From Brachypterus glaber (Eukaryota; Arthropoda; Insecta; Coleoptera; Kateretidae): 64,000 nt of DNA. Of the stretch, positions 9,194 to 19,479 are shown piece after piece. The stretch is from NCBI GenBank assembly GCA_958510825.1, contig OY294050.1, positions 3,449,340 to 3,513,339 of the forward strand, in the 5' to 3' direction. The notes under the pieces are model-generated. The model had not been told where the DNA came from. It was given only the letters and a program-made list of their open reading frames with translations, and searched no databases. The position numbers were made by a program, and so were the translations under genes. Each line of letters begins with the position of its first letter. Position 1 is the stretch's first letter.

Positions 9194-10264
9194 CTTAATG
9201 GCCATGAAAGCTTAAAATCTAAAATGGTAAAAATGATTTTCTGGGTGTAATTTTGACACTTTAAATGGTAAATTTTACACTGAAACTTGTTAAAAAGATT
9301 TGGATGTATGGTAAGTTTACCACTGTTTTAACCATATGCTGCGGAAATGATATTTACGCTATTGTGTGCATTAAATACGTACCAGTTTGAGTTTAAAGCG
9401 AGTGTAAAATTTGAAATTGTTTACCGTGAAAAAATATAGGAACAGTTTCTATATATTTTATAACAATTCATTTATGTTTAGAAATATATACAAAAAAAAA
9501 GTAGTGTGTTACCAAACTGCTTAACTCTAAGTAACTAATGATTGTCAAAATTTTTTATTTTCTATGTGTATAATATTGTTAATTTATAGACTTCGAAAGA
9601 AACGTGCTTAAGAAAAGATTAGTGATGACGTTGCATGCTCTTACCCAATTAAAAGAAAGAACATTAAAAGCTTAATAAAACTAAATTAAAATGAGTGAAA
9701 CAAAAGGCACTTCATAGACTGACACGCACAAACAGAAATACCAACGTAAAATTGAAAAATATTCTCAATTACTGTTACTATAAACCAAACCAAAACATGT
9801 TTTGATAAATTCGAATTTTATGAAACGTTCGTTCCTTCTAAATTAATTTTTTAAAATTGAATTTAGCGTTTCCAAATAAAGGCTTTGGAATTAAAAGAAG
9901 CTATGTTCACTTTTTTCCGAAATATAGTCAAAAAGTAAATTTAAATCTTGTGTTATAAACAAACATAATCTTCTATTAACCTTATCTTTAAAACATTGGA
10001 GAAATCCTGTTTTGAGTCTAAAAGGTAAAGATGTATTTTTGTGTACAACAAGGTTTTTTTTTTTTTTTTTTTTTTATACGTACGTTAAATTATGGATCTC
10101 AATATTTTTGATTTTCGCAATTGGGTAACAAGGTTTTGGTATAAAAGCTGAATGTTTACGAATAGAAAACCATTAAAACAAGAATATATTTTTTAATATT
10201 GTATTAAAAGTTTTGTTTTTATTTTAATATTTATTTTAATATAATTTTTGTATCATAATAGCTC
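9194..10264. other. unassigned AT-rich DNA with a T22 run
   Basis: No gene was seen. A homopolymer of 22 T lies at 10054-10075. AATGGTAAAAAT occurs just outside both ends of the Penelope-like pair (about 8144 and 9224) and may reflect the pre-insertion sequence. Confidence 0.4.
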
Positions 10265-10412
10265 CAGCGGACCCTACCGTATATCCTCGGGATATATGGG
10301 TAGTATATCCTCAAGACAACATACCTTTCGGCATATCCTTGGGACTAATTTCCCGCGATATGCGACATTCAAAGGACATTGAGAGGATATCCGAGGTATA
10401 TTGTGTGATAGG
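10265..10412. repeat. cluster of ATATCCTC-like words
   Basis: Variants of ATATCCTCGGGATAT, TATATCCTCAAGACAAC, ATATCCTTGGGAC and GAGGATATCCGAGG recur in both orientations within 150 bp, giving internal inverted symmetry. No ends or target duplication were seen. Possibly the core of a decayed foldback. Confidence 0.35.
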
Positions 10413-10419
10413 TGGGAAT

Positions 10420-11028
10420 TTTCTATAAATGCTAGAAAATTGTTATTATTTGCAAAACAAGAAAATATCAGAAAATACGTATTTTTCACGGATTAAATAA
10501 AAGATATCAGACGTAGACTGGTAATCCAAACATATATTAACCCTCACGAAAACCGGATTTTACTAGCTGGCTTTTGTTTTTAAGTAACGTTTCTTAGTTT
10601 GCTAAATTACGTTAATACATCATTAAATTTTTTACGACAGTCGTCTAGAGCAATTTGCTTTTATTACTCCATATAATTGTATATGAACACTGAAAACCTC
10701 ACATATCCCTAGATTAACTTAATGCAGCTGCAGCTTCGAAGATAACTATTTTATATTGTTAAGTTTAAATATCAAATTTTCTAAATTTTATCGTTATGGG
10801 TTAATTCATGGTTACTCACGTAACAGCCACAGAAAAAAAACACTTTCTTTTAAATATGTTATTACATTACACAGCCACACAAAAAAAAACAGGCCAAATA
10901 CCCTTTTGGAAACCACTGTATTCCTATGTACTTTAAGGTACTGAATTCATTAGAGGTCAAAATTACACATCATACGATTATTTTTCGAGAAAACCTCAGA
11001 AACCATGCTCGTTATACTTGAAAACGTT
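10420..11028. other. unassigned DNA
   Basis: No feature recognised. Confidence 0.5.
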
Positions 11029-11029
11029 A

Positions 11030-11304
11030 TTTGGGGGTTATCCAACGAACTAATAACTCCTCTCTAGAATGGGTATTTCATTTGTAAAAACTGACAAAAA
11101 CGTAGCCAACATATACATTTGTCTGTCTTACTCGCACAGCTTTGTTCTAACAGAGACAACAATAACAGTTACTGGTAATTGTTATTGTTCAGGCCTAAAT
11201 ATACCTACTATTTGTTTACAAACCGAGATGTTGGCGATACTTTATATTAACGGTATGCGTATTCTAGAGAGAAGAGTTTTTAGTTCGTTGGGGTTATCTC
11301 CAAA
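11030..11304. mobile_element. foldback MITE, ~45-bp inverted ends
   Basis: The left end TCCAACGAACTAATAACTCC and CTCTAGAATG is mirrored on the right by CATTCTAGAG-like GTATTCTAGAGAGAAGAG and TTTTTAGTTCGTTGG. The short ORF at 11069-11317 simply reads through it. No target duplication was resolved. Confidence 0.65.
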
Positions 11305-11329
11305 ACTAATGGGATGAGGTGCCGTTTTG

Positions 11330-11640
11330 GCCTTAAAAAGTTAAAATGTAAAGAAAATCTCAATATTTATAAGAGTTTTTTGTTTCTGCCCTCCCTCCAG
11401 GCGGCATTACTGATAATTTTAAAAATCCTTAAAGGATTTTCCTTTGTATAAAATTAATTACTTTTTCGTCATGTAAAAAGTCCAAACGAAATTTTTAATT
11501 TTTGGGAAAAAAGTTAAAAAGTTGGGAATATCGCTATTTGGAATTTTTTCTGCCCCTTCCAACCGGGGGGGAGGCTGATAATTAAAAAAATTCCTTAAAG
11601 GATTATCCTTTATATAAAATAAAAATGTTCTTTGCAGAGC
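11330..11640 (+). repeat. tandem duplication, two diverged ~180-bp units
   Basis: Unit 1 contains TTTCTGCCCTCCCTCC, CTGATAATTTTAAAAATCC, TTAAAGGATTTTCCTTTGTA. Unit 2 repeats TTTCTGCCCCTTCCAACC, CTGATAATTAAAAAAATTCC, TTAAAGGATTATCCTTTATA. No coding potential was seen. Confidence 0.6.
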
Positions 11641-12019
11641 TATTAAGAAAACAGTTTGATAAATAAAAAGTTGGAGATTTCTAACCTGGTGAATTGTAAA
11701 AGAATAAAAGGATATCCTATTGTAAAAACACGTGTTTTCTCCACAATAAAGACGCTATTCGTAACAATTTGCGCGAACCACTATTTTAAAGCGAATGCCC
11801 CATAAATCTTGCCCTAATTTGTCAGCCGGGTAACAACTATCAATTTTTCTTCTCCTCTGCCCCAAGAGAAACAAAAAATTCACGTTATTATACTATTCAC
11901 AGTGCCTGCGCTAGAATAGTATTATACGGTAGTTTCAAATTTTCAAAAGATTTCAAAAATCGTCTTAGACAAAAAATTCTTAGATATAAAATTGTTTCAC
12001 GAAAAAAATAGACACTTTT

Positions 12020-12075
12020 TTTTAAATGTGCGTCTGTCCGTCCGTCCGTCCATCCGTCTGTCCGTCCGTTCGATG
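12020..12075 (+). repeat. (GTCC/GTCT)n microsatellite
   Basis: Imperfect CGTCTGTCCGTCCGTCC repeats follow a T-rich run and precede an ACGTCATTTTTGAACG block. Similar (GACA)n-type runs at 19207, 36915, 37500, 55899 and 60905 each sit inside transposon-like repeats. The ORF through it (NGRTDGWTDGRTD) is an artefact. Confidence 0.7.
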
Positions 12076-12351
12076 TCACGTCATTTTTGAACGATAACTG
12101 AAGAACGAATAATCCCATCGACTTGAAATTTTTAGGAAAAATCAAGTTCTACGAGGGAAAGGTCCCTATTGTTTTTGAAAGTAATACTACTAAGTACAGT
12201 ACTTTGCCTGTAGTTTATGTGTGGTAACATAATTTATGTTATTTTTTCTACTATATAGTCAAAATTGGTTAGCTTTCCCCATTTAGTATATTTTCACTAC
12301 CCAGTTAATCCTCCAGGTATCAAATTTCAATTGTTCTCTCTTTTTTTTAAG

Positions 12352-12561
12352 CACTTCCGGACGAGGGCCCAAAAATCTCCGGTGGAAGGCCGCGATATCA
12401 AGTTGGCGACACTGTTCGAGTAAATTGCACTTCCGGAAGGTCCAAACCGGCCGCCCAGCTCAACTGGATGATCAATGGAGAAGCTGTTGACCCGAAATAT
12501 TTAAAAGGGCCGTATGGACCCATTATAACCGGCAGGGAAGGGTTGGAAACTTCAATTTTGG
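12352..12561 (+). CDS. beaten path (Beat) family Ig protein, internal exon
   Basis: Internal coding exon bounded by a pyrimidine tract plus AAG acceptor (AG 12350-12351) and a GTGAGT donor (12562 on). It opens after one base of a split codon carried over from the previous exon, and ends after the first base of a codon. The product reads LPDEGPKISGGRPRYQVGDT, then RVNCTSGRSKPAAQLNWMIN and ends EGLETSILG. The first Ig Cys (VNC) and the core Trp (LNW) are present. Beat proteins are insect neuronal surface or secreted Ig proteins that bind Side receptors and steer motor axons. The match is to the conserved family core. The subfamily is undecided, so no symbol is given. No frameshift or stop was seen. 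Confidence 0.87.
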
Positions 12562-13613
12562 GTGAGTATTATTAGTAATATACGTGAAGTAAAAGTGGGG
12601 TTATGTATTGTTTGAATAAAGAGAGCTTAGAGTTAAGTTTTCGAAGCCTAGGAACAATAAGTGATAAAGTTAAAGATAAAATGGTCAGATATAGTTACAA
12701 ACGAGAGCCTATTGGAGGGAATGAAATATTTTATAGAAAGGGGTAGTTAGGAGAAGGAATTAAATAATGGACCATATACTAAAACATGAAAGCTTACTTT
12801 CGTATATTTTCGAGAGAGAGAGAGCTATTAACAGCTAATAATATTTTAAAATACTAGTTTCATAACACCAGTTTTTAGAGCACGAGTACAAGCTTACAAG
12901 TTTTCTAAAAACGTGTTATGAAACGAGTGTATATTTTTTCCATTTTGGTCTAAGATTTAAAAAAACTTACATTTAAATTAATGACCGATTTAGGAATTTT
13001 TTGTTTTGGGTTGGCATTACAATTTTTACAATGTTTGAAATTCATAGAACGAACGATATTTTGATATCTTTTATAGTCATCAATTCTTCTCTTTTTCACT
13101 GCAAGTAACCAAGCCACAATTTTAACACGGTAAAAATTAAGTTAAAACACAAATTCATAGAAAACTAAACTTAAAAACGGTGTTAACATTTGCACGGAAA
13201 ACGCCAAGCGTTATTGTTTTGTCCAGTCTTGCCAACCCAAAAGAAAAAAAGTACTAACCTCTTATTGGCCTATAAGAACACGCAAAATGCGTGTGATTAT
13301 GAGCTTATAAGAGCCGCTAAATAGAAAAAGGATTTTAAACAAATTAAATAATGGAAAATAATAAACTATTTTTGTTGTGGTTGCTAAGCAACGATCATCT
13401 GCAGATAACGTCAGAGTGAGAATCGTGCATCATGCAAAAATATTTTTAAAAATCCATTTAAAATGTTAAAAAATTATTTTTGCTAATCCTAGGCTTGTCT
13501 AGCTTTAACCTGATACAGAGAAAGTCCAAACCACCTGACAAAAGTGCCACTAAATAACTCACCTACCCATTGCAACGTGAAATTCTACTAATAGAGTGTT
13601 CCTCCGATTGCAG
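12562..13613 (+). other. intron between the two Beat exons
   Basis: A 1052-bp intron with GT (12562) and AG (13612-13613) ends. Phase 1 on both sides joins G+GT to give Gly. It carries a transposon copy (12846-13330) and a short GA run near 12814. Confidence 0.8.
12846..13330 (+). mobile_element. two-hairpin repeat element, copy 1 (intronic)
   Basis: Member of a ~500-bp family also at 24079-24527 (-), 35685-36197 (+) and 40757-41080 (-). The left end is a hairpin (ACTAGTTTCATAACAC mirrored by GTGTTATGAAACGAGT). The right end holds a second, unrelated hairpin (ACACGCAAAATGCGTGT inside CTTATAAGC surroundings). The middle is conserved but non-coding. The two termini are not inverted copies of each other. 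Confidence 0.7.
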
Positions 13614-13805
13614 GTTTGGAGTTCATAGCCAGGCACAAGCATTTCAAGAGAGGCAACATGAAATTAAAGTGCCTGGCCACAATAGCCACCCTGTATCTAG
13701 TGAGCAACGAGGAGAGTGTCGAGGGCGAGAAGGCGCAAAGGGCCAGCGTGCTCGAAAGTCGTGGCACGGTCGCCCCCAATGGCTCTCGAGCCGATAGAGT
13801 ACAAG
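13614..13805 (+). CDS. beaten path (Beat) family Ig protein, following internal exon
   Basis: Continues the exon at 12352-12561 in phase. Acceptor TTGCAG ends at 13613 and donor GTAAGT starts at 13806. It reads LEFIARHKHFKRGNMKLKCL, then ATIATLYLVSNEESVEGEKA and a hydrophilic tail ending SRADRVQ, with one base left over for the next exon. LKCLATIATLY supplies the second Ig Cys, closing the disulphide with VNC of the first exon. The FKRGNMKLKC and SNEESVEG blocks are strongly Beat-like. Codon use is more GC-rich than the surroundings, as expected for real coding DNA. Later exons were not found downstream. Confidence 0.88.
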
Positions 13806-13839
13806 GTAAGTGATCCTATTCTTAGTCCAAGCGAATTAG

Positions 13840-14265
13840 ATTTTTATTCACAACCATTTAGAAATAAGCTAATTTGAAAAAAAGTCCAAACTCATTTTCC
13901 TCCCTTGGTCGGAAAGTGTCTTGTGACTAGCTTCATATAGATTTGTCAAATGTCATGTCAAATGTCATTCGGGAATTAGCAGACCGTGGGGCTACGCCCC
14001 TTGTTTTTGCTAACTTTCCCTCAAGAAATAAACATTTTCCACCTCAGTATGAAATATACTATTATTCACAATCATTTAGAAATAGGCTAATTAGGGAACG
14101 TTCAAGTATTACGTAACGCAAATTTTGATCATTTTGGACTTTTAGTATACAAACCTCAGTGGAACATTTCATTTTTCTTCGGGAATTAGCAGACCGCGGG
14201 GCTACGCCCCTTGTTCTTTTCTAACTTTTCCTCAGGAATTGAAACATTTTCCATCTGCAAAAAAA
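13840..14265 (+). repeat. tandem duplication of ~213 bp in the intron after the Beat exon
   Basis: Unit 1 (about 13840-14053) and unit 2 (14054-14265) share ATTCACAAYCATTTAGAAATA, then CGGGAATTAGCAGACCG and the hairpin GGGGCTACGCCCC, then CTAACTTTYCCTCA and ACATTTTCCA. Unit 2 carries a half MITE insertion at 14092-14152 in place of part of the unit. Confidence 0.7.
14092..14152 (+). mobile_element. single-ended fragment of the GGGAACGTTC MITE
   Basis: Left terminus and first 55-60 bp only (GGGAACGTTCAAGTATTACG through GATCATTTTGGACTTTT). The right half is absent. It breaks at the same point as the fragment at 38591-38642. Confidence 0.75.
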
Positions 14266-14524
14266 CCGCTAAAAATCGCGATTTTTTCAGTTGCTAATTT
14301 CTTAAAGAAAAAATGATTTTTTGATAAAACTTGGTGAAAATGTAGTTCTTGGCAAGTGGAATAAAGAAGTTATTAAAAAAATCTAAAATATTGAATATTT
14401 TTTGCAAAAATCAATTTTTTCGAAAAATGTTTTTTTCGTAAATTTTTTTTGTATTCAGCGATGCAAAAAATGGCCATATCCAAAAAAACATAGACTTTTG
14501 TCATTTTTTATCTGGGGCCACTGT

Positions 14525-14603
14525 GCAGCGTGCTTAAAAGCCGTGCATGGTCGCCCCCAATAGCTCTCGAGCCGACCGAGTACAAGGTAAGTGATTCCAT
14601 TCT
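14525..14603 (+). pseudogene. duplicated 3' end of the Beat exon with splice donor, broken
   Basis: Near-copy of 13744-13825. AGCGTGCTTAAAAGCCGTG, then GGTCGCCCCCAATAGCTCTC, GAGCCGACCGAGTACAAG and GTAAGTGAT match the tail of exon 13614-13805 and the first intron bases. A 1-bp loss (GTGGCACGG to GTGCATGG) moves the frame, and there is no Ig-domain part or evident acceptor. It is an old partial duplication. Without transcripts, use as an alternative 3' exon piece cannot be excluded. Confidence 0.8.
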
Positions 14604-15055
14604 ATTCCGTTCATTCTTTTTGTGTTTGAGGGCATTTTGCAACGGGAACGCTTTTGTTTTAGATCGAAGTATTGAAAATGCTAAGTGTTGCTTTATTGTA
14701 AAGTCGGTTCTGAGAAGCTATTATTAATAGCTAAAGCATAGAAAAATAAAATGTTCGCATAAAGATTTTATACCGTAGGTACACTAGAAAAATCTTTTTT
14801 CTACGACCATACGAAAACAAGATTTAGAGGGTAAGAAACTGTCATATTTCAAATAAGGACATAAATTTTTAATTTTAAACAAAATTATAAAAATATTAAT
14901 TTATTATTGAGACACACAAGTCTTCAACTTGCTACCATTCAAAGTCTCCAGACTAGGAGAGGTATGAGTAGTCTACATCTAGCAATAGATGGCGCACAAG
15001 TCTACATCAATACAATTCCTTTTGCGAATAAAGTCTAAAAACGTTTTCTTAATCA
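14604..15055. other. unassigned DNA
   Basis: No feature recognised. The Beat downstream exon is not evident here. Confidence 0.4.
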
Positions 15056-15059
15056 GCGT

Positions 15060-15106
15060 GCAGTGTTGACTCTTGGTACTGAAGAGGGCCAGCAGCCCGA
15101 AACTGC
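15060..15106 (+). ncRNA. hammerhead-ribozyme-like motif
   Basis: CTGAAGA (15079-15085) is followed by a perfect stem II GGGC/GCCC with loop CAGCA, then GAAA (15099-15102). Stem III can form 5 bp: GCAGT at 15060-15064 with ACTGC at 15102-15106. The base at the cleavage position (15065) is G, where A, C or U is required, and stem I is weak. It therefore looks like a decayed ribozyme from a retroelement end. Confidence 0.45.
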
Positions 15107-15120
15107 CAGTCTACCAATAT

Positions 15121-15949
15121 CACTCTGTACGATGATTAGAAAATAGTTTGATGGAATACTAAATTGAGATGAGAACAATTTAAATGAACAAAACCTAATC
15201 CATTTTTTAACTGTCAAATTCTAATCCAAGAAAACAAACGAAAGATACCAATGTAAACTTAAATGGATTTATCAAGGTTTCCGCATACAAATTCGGGAAT
15301 TTTAGCAAAACTGCAGCTAAATTATTTATTTTTCTGTGAAGTTGGTCTTTTTTTAATGGTTACTTATTACGTTAGGTTTATGCTATGGCTCAATCTACCT
15401 TTGTAAGTCAAAAGTATCACACAGGTATCGCAAAAAAACACAACAAACCTTTGTCTTAAATTGTTATCTCTTTTCACATCAAACAGCGTTATCAAAAGAC
15501 GTGTAATATCCCCACGTTGTATTTCTTAAGCATATATATCTATTCTTTGAAAAGAAAAAAAGTGACAATAGTTTTAGCAGATTTTCCCATTTTTTCTGCT
15601 CGTATGTCAACCTATAAATCAAGCAGGCTTTAGATATTAGATATGTATTTCTTTATGTAATAAATCTGGATTAAATATATATTTATAGCTATTGAAAGGG
15701 AAAAAAGTTTTTAAATCGTCAGAAATCGATTTGAATTAAAAGTAATTTATGTTTTACATGATTTTTATTAATTCCAGTTTTTTATACCTACATAAATGTT
15801 TGCATGACTGCGAGAAAATAGAAAGAAAATTTCATTTTTAACAGTAATAACTGCAAAGTCACCCCCCTCTTAACTTTTGAACAAGTTGAGATATTAACTT
15901 TAAATTTGAAACACGTAAATAAGACAACATTAACTATCTTTTGATATTT
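15121..15949. other. unassigned AT-rich DNA
   Basis: No gene or repeat recognised. Confidence 0.5.
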
Positions 15950-16060
15950 TTAGCTTTTAAAATGTGGCCAGGGATGCATGAGGGAAATTTGTTTTAAACA
16001 GAAAGGGGGGTCGTGCGATACATCATTTTAAAGCGAATAAAATTGTCTATTTTTTTATAA
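15950..16060. repeat. dispersed repeat fragment, copy 2
   Basis: Counterpart of 10-122, sharing CTTTTAAAATGTGG, AGAAAGGGGG, TCGTG and CATTTTAAAG in order. The family is unknown. Confidence 0.5.
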
Positions 16061-16141
16061 TGTTTTATTTATTTTTAGGTTTAAACTTGTATTTTAAACC
16101 ACTGCATAATGTATAAAATAAATATAGAATGCAATATAAAA

Positions 16142-16277
16142 ATAGTATATTGTTTTACTAAGAGGAAAAGTGAAGCTTTTTTTACTAGTCCGTAGAATTT
16201 ACGGACGACGTGAAGCTGAGTCCGGAAACTACAGACGAGTAAAAAAAGCACTTTCCTCTGAGTGAAACATACTATTG
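16142..16277. mobile_element. foldback element, ~48-bp arms
   Basis: The left arm ATAGTATATTGTTTTACTAA, AGAGGAAAAGTG, TTTTTTTACTAGTCCGTAG is mirrored by CTACAGACGAGTAAAAAAAG, CACTTTCCTCTGAG and GAAACATACTATTG. The centre contains its own CCGTAG/ACGGAC pairing. Confidence 0.65.
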
Positions 16278-16419
16278 TTCTTCAAGCATCCTATATATAA
16301 ACTAAATTAAATTGTATGATATTTACAAATTTAAAAAATAATCTATATAAAACATTTTACTATTCCTTAAAACGACTTTTGTTTGATTAACGCAGTCGTC
16401 CCTCCGAAGTGACTGATCG

Positions 16420-16457
16420 ATTTCGTGCTTTTTAGCACTCTTCAGAGCCACATATCG
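16420..16457 (-). ncRNA. hammerhead-ribozyme-like motif, minus strand
   Basis: On the minus strand CTGAAGA is followed by GTGC, a 6-nt loop, GCAC and GAAAT. A 4-bp stem III (CGAT with ATCG) can form, with A at the cleavage position. Only seven bases remain for stem I and they do not pair well, so activity is doubtful. Confidence 0.35.
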
Positions 16458-17645
16458 GTAGTAAGGACAACTACGAAAATCAAATCCTTTCCATATATCT
16501 CTATATAGAGTTTAAAAATCGTTGTAAGGAAAAGCAAAAACAGCTAGCGACATCTACTGCTAAAAGCAGAGACTGGATAAACCTATCGACAGTCCAAAAA
16601 AGGAAGCAGTTATTGGTTTCAAGAACCTATTGCACGCATCCTATATATATTTTTTTAAATACTAATTTTTTTATTTAATTTATTCGGTAATAAAGTATGT
16701 TTTTTTATTAAAATAGGCCAATAAAACCCTTTCGAAATAAACTTAAACCTTCTTAGCTCATTTTAATTTTTTTTCGTTGGCTGAATCGTACACTTTTCGC
16801 GATTTCGATGGTAACTTGTCTAATGTAGCATTTGCAATTTTGGAGAGATTTGTAGGTGTATAAACCATATATTCTTCTTCAATCATTTTTAATCAATTTC
16901 ACATGAGGTTTTTGCACAGAATCTCGAGTCAACCACCTGTTTTTATAATAAGCAAACAAGTTTGAAGTATGGCTGTCATCAAAGTTAAAGAGTGCTGCAG
17001 CCAGTGGTGGTTTTGCTAACTAACTTTTTTTACGGCGTACAACAATGAACTTATTTTTTTACTGTAAAAAAATAGATCACTTCTAACTAGCGTGTTCAGT
17101 TATAAAATATGAACATTTCGGTACGCTTGAAGAAAAAAAGTATTTATTTGGTAAATATCGACACAACAAAGAAATTTCTATCCCTGTATAATAAGAAAAA
17201 TGGAGCAAAATTCAAACTTTAAAGAATAATTTGAAAAACAAGGTGGATGCTGATGTTTAATTCATCAAAATATTATTGGTATTACCTAAATATTTAAATA
17301 TCAAAGTAAAGAATCAAAAACCAATTTAAATTTAAAATAGTATATTTTTTGGCTTAAAATAAAGGTATGCAAAATACTTTATTAACACCTTAATTTATTT
17401 ACTTTAATAATTTTCCATCAATATTCTCGGCATCGGTGTTATTAAAATGGCGACAAAAAATATTAAAAAATGCAGATTTTTATAAAAAAAAAACACGTTA
17501 TATCGTTACCTTCCGGAATTTTTTAATATCGTATAAGCTGTGATTTTTTCCTTTACGATTATTTAAATTATTTAAATAAATAAGAGGTCAACAAGGACTT
17601 GTTTCTTTGCCTTAAATTTAAATTACTAAAAAAAAATAGTAAACA
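16458..17645. other. unassigned AT-rich DNA
   Basis: No coding or repeat structure recognised over almost 1.2 kb. Confidence 0.5.
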
Positions 17646-17647
17646 GT

Positions 17648-18550
17648 AGAGGAAAGTCGCCTAATTTCGGATACCATTTACAATGTATTCAATATTTAAT
17701 ACTCGGTATTACTTTTTGATATTTTTTTTATATAACCAGATACAACTTATTATAGCGAACCATGATTTATTATAAAAGCAATTTTATTACAGTTTTTTTT
17801 TCCAAAAAACACTGTTAAAAAAAATCAGCGCATTTTTGTGCATTTGAAAAAGGGCTCCTAATTTCGGACATATCCGAAAAAAATTTTTCAAGAGTAGATC
17901 TGGATCCCATTGCTTATGTTTCTTGTTATTCCTTCACATTTAAGACGTAATTTAATCATTAAGCGATTTTCTACGAAATACTATAGGAACTATAATTTTA
18001 GATTCCCAATTTCGAATATCTTAGTATCTTAGGTAATTTTCGTTTTTTCAAAATTGTTTATCTTAGTTTGTTGTATCATTATAAAAAAAATAATTAATGG
18101 TTGGTTATCCTGAATAATAATTACCTTGAGGATATCCGAAATTGGGAATCAAATGCACAAAAATGGTCTATCCGAAATTAGGCAACTTTCTGCTTTTTAG
18201 ATTAGAAATTTGTAGAATGTTTACGTTTTCAAATTGCTTAATTATGAATAGTGGATCAACTTAACTAACATCATAACTTACCCAAGACAGAATCACGAAC
18301 TTTTATAACGATTATTTATAAAATAAACAAGCATAATAATGCAACTGAGCACAAAACTGCCATTTGCAATATAAACGATTTGTGCTGCCATTTAAAGGGG
18401 AGAAGCTCTACCGTTATCATATTACAGGACGGATTTAGTTTGACTTTTGGCTTCACATAAAAGTAGGTTTCTGTTTACCTTTGCAGACAGTATCTTAAAT
18501 ACACTACTATCCGAAATTTGGAAACCATCCGAAATTAGGCGCATTTCCTC
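17648..18550 (-). mobile_element. 900-bp TA-flanked MITE, copy 2 (inverted relative to copy 1)
   Basis: Reverse complement of 147-1046 over its whole length with only scattered differences, for example ACTGTT for CCGTGT near 17810 and CGCAT for TCTGAT near 17830. Starts GAGGAAAGTCGCC and ends GGCGCATTTCCTC, with TA at 17646-17647 and 18551-18552. Confidence 0.85.
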
Positions 18551-18591
18551 TAATCAGAACCAACAAGGTAAAATTATTATAATCAATTAAC

Positions 18592-18932
18592 AGTTATTTA
18601 TGGTACTAGTGGGTAAAGTAAGTAATATTGCCCGTGAGAAAATTAACCTGCGAGGCGTCAGCCAAGCAGGTTAACTTTCGAGAGGGCAATATCGGTTTAC
18701 CCATGAGTGCCATACAAGGTTTTATCCAATAAATAGCTTAGGAATTCATATTTTTATTAAAAATTTTAATGACATTTACAAGAAAATAATTTGACAAGTG
18801 ACAGTTGAGTGGGTAAAATAAATAATTATCCACTCAATAAAGTAAAAGCCACGCGGGGGTTATTATTGAGTTTATCTATTTAAAATAAAGCTGGTAATTG
18901 TCTCATTATCTGTATGTATTGGATAAATAACT
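18592..18932 (+). mobile_element. AGTTATTTAT-end MITE, full copy
   Basis: Starts AGTTATTTATGGTACTAG and ends TTGGATAAATAACT, which gives the 10-bp terminal inverted repeat. It lies about 40 bp from the 900-bp MITE copy, the same pair of families that is nested at 124-1211. Confidence 0.85.
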
Positions 18933-19204
18933 ATAATATAGACATATTGTCTTTTTTTCTTCACAAATACCTATTTAAATTCGAAACTAGTCCTTAAAAA
19001 GTCCTTACACTAGGCCTTAAGCTTATTTTTAAACAAGAACAGGTCATATTTATGCCCGTGCAGTTTTCAATAGTGGCGCTTTCGCCAATTTTGTAATTTT
19101 TAAATTTTTTTATTTGTGAAAAATGTTAGGGTTTCAGACTTTTTCCATTAGCCATGCCAAGTTTCAGATTTTCAGCTGTTTGGGAAGTATAAAAAACTTC
19201 TGAA

Positions 19205-19228
19205 AGGACAGACAGACAGACAGACTTA
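19205..19228 (+). repeat. (GACA)n microsatellite in a repeat remnant
   Basis: GGACAGACAGACAGACAGAC preceded by a CATGCCAAGTTTCAGATTTT block and followed by ATTAATTTTACAATATAGAT, an arrangement shared by many insect transposon remnants. The element is not delimited. Confidence 0.6.
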
Positions 19229-19404
19229 TCATTAATTTTACAATATAGATTTTGAGTTGCTGTATTCAAATCGTTCGAAAATTCACTTTGATTTCCAAAA
19301 AATTATGTTTTTTAGGGGTTCTAAATCCTTATATTAGATTAGATAAACCTACCTATCAAGAAATAGTTTAATGGAAAACCAAATTCTTAGTTCTTTTGTG
19401 GCTA

Positions 19405-19472
19405 TGACAAATCCTGAAACCGCACGTTGCGGCGTTGCCAGGTCAACTGGGCAAAAATCCCTTTGGTTTAAA
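19405..19472 (+). repeat. 68-bp conserved block, copy 1
   Basis: GACAAATCCTGAAACCGCAC, GTTGCGGCGTTGCCAGGTCA and ACTGGGCAAAAATCCCTTT recur almost unchanged at 23506-23570 (one base differs in the first word). Much more GC-rich and conserved than its surroundings. Identity unknown. Confidence 0.75.
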
Positions 19473-19479
19473 GCCAGAT

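Noticed and set aside
10054..10075. T22 run as poly(A) tail of a minus-strand retroposon
   Set aside because: No retroposon body or target duplication could be found beside it; treated as a homopolymer.
11897..12145. 82-codon frame with RTDGWTDGRTD
   Set aside because: Translation of a GTCC/GTCT microsatellite, not a protein motif.
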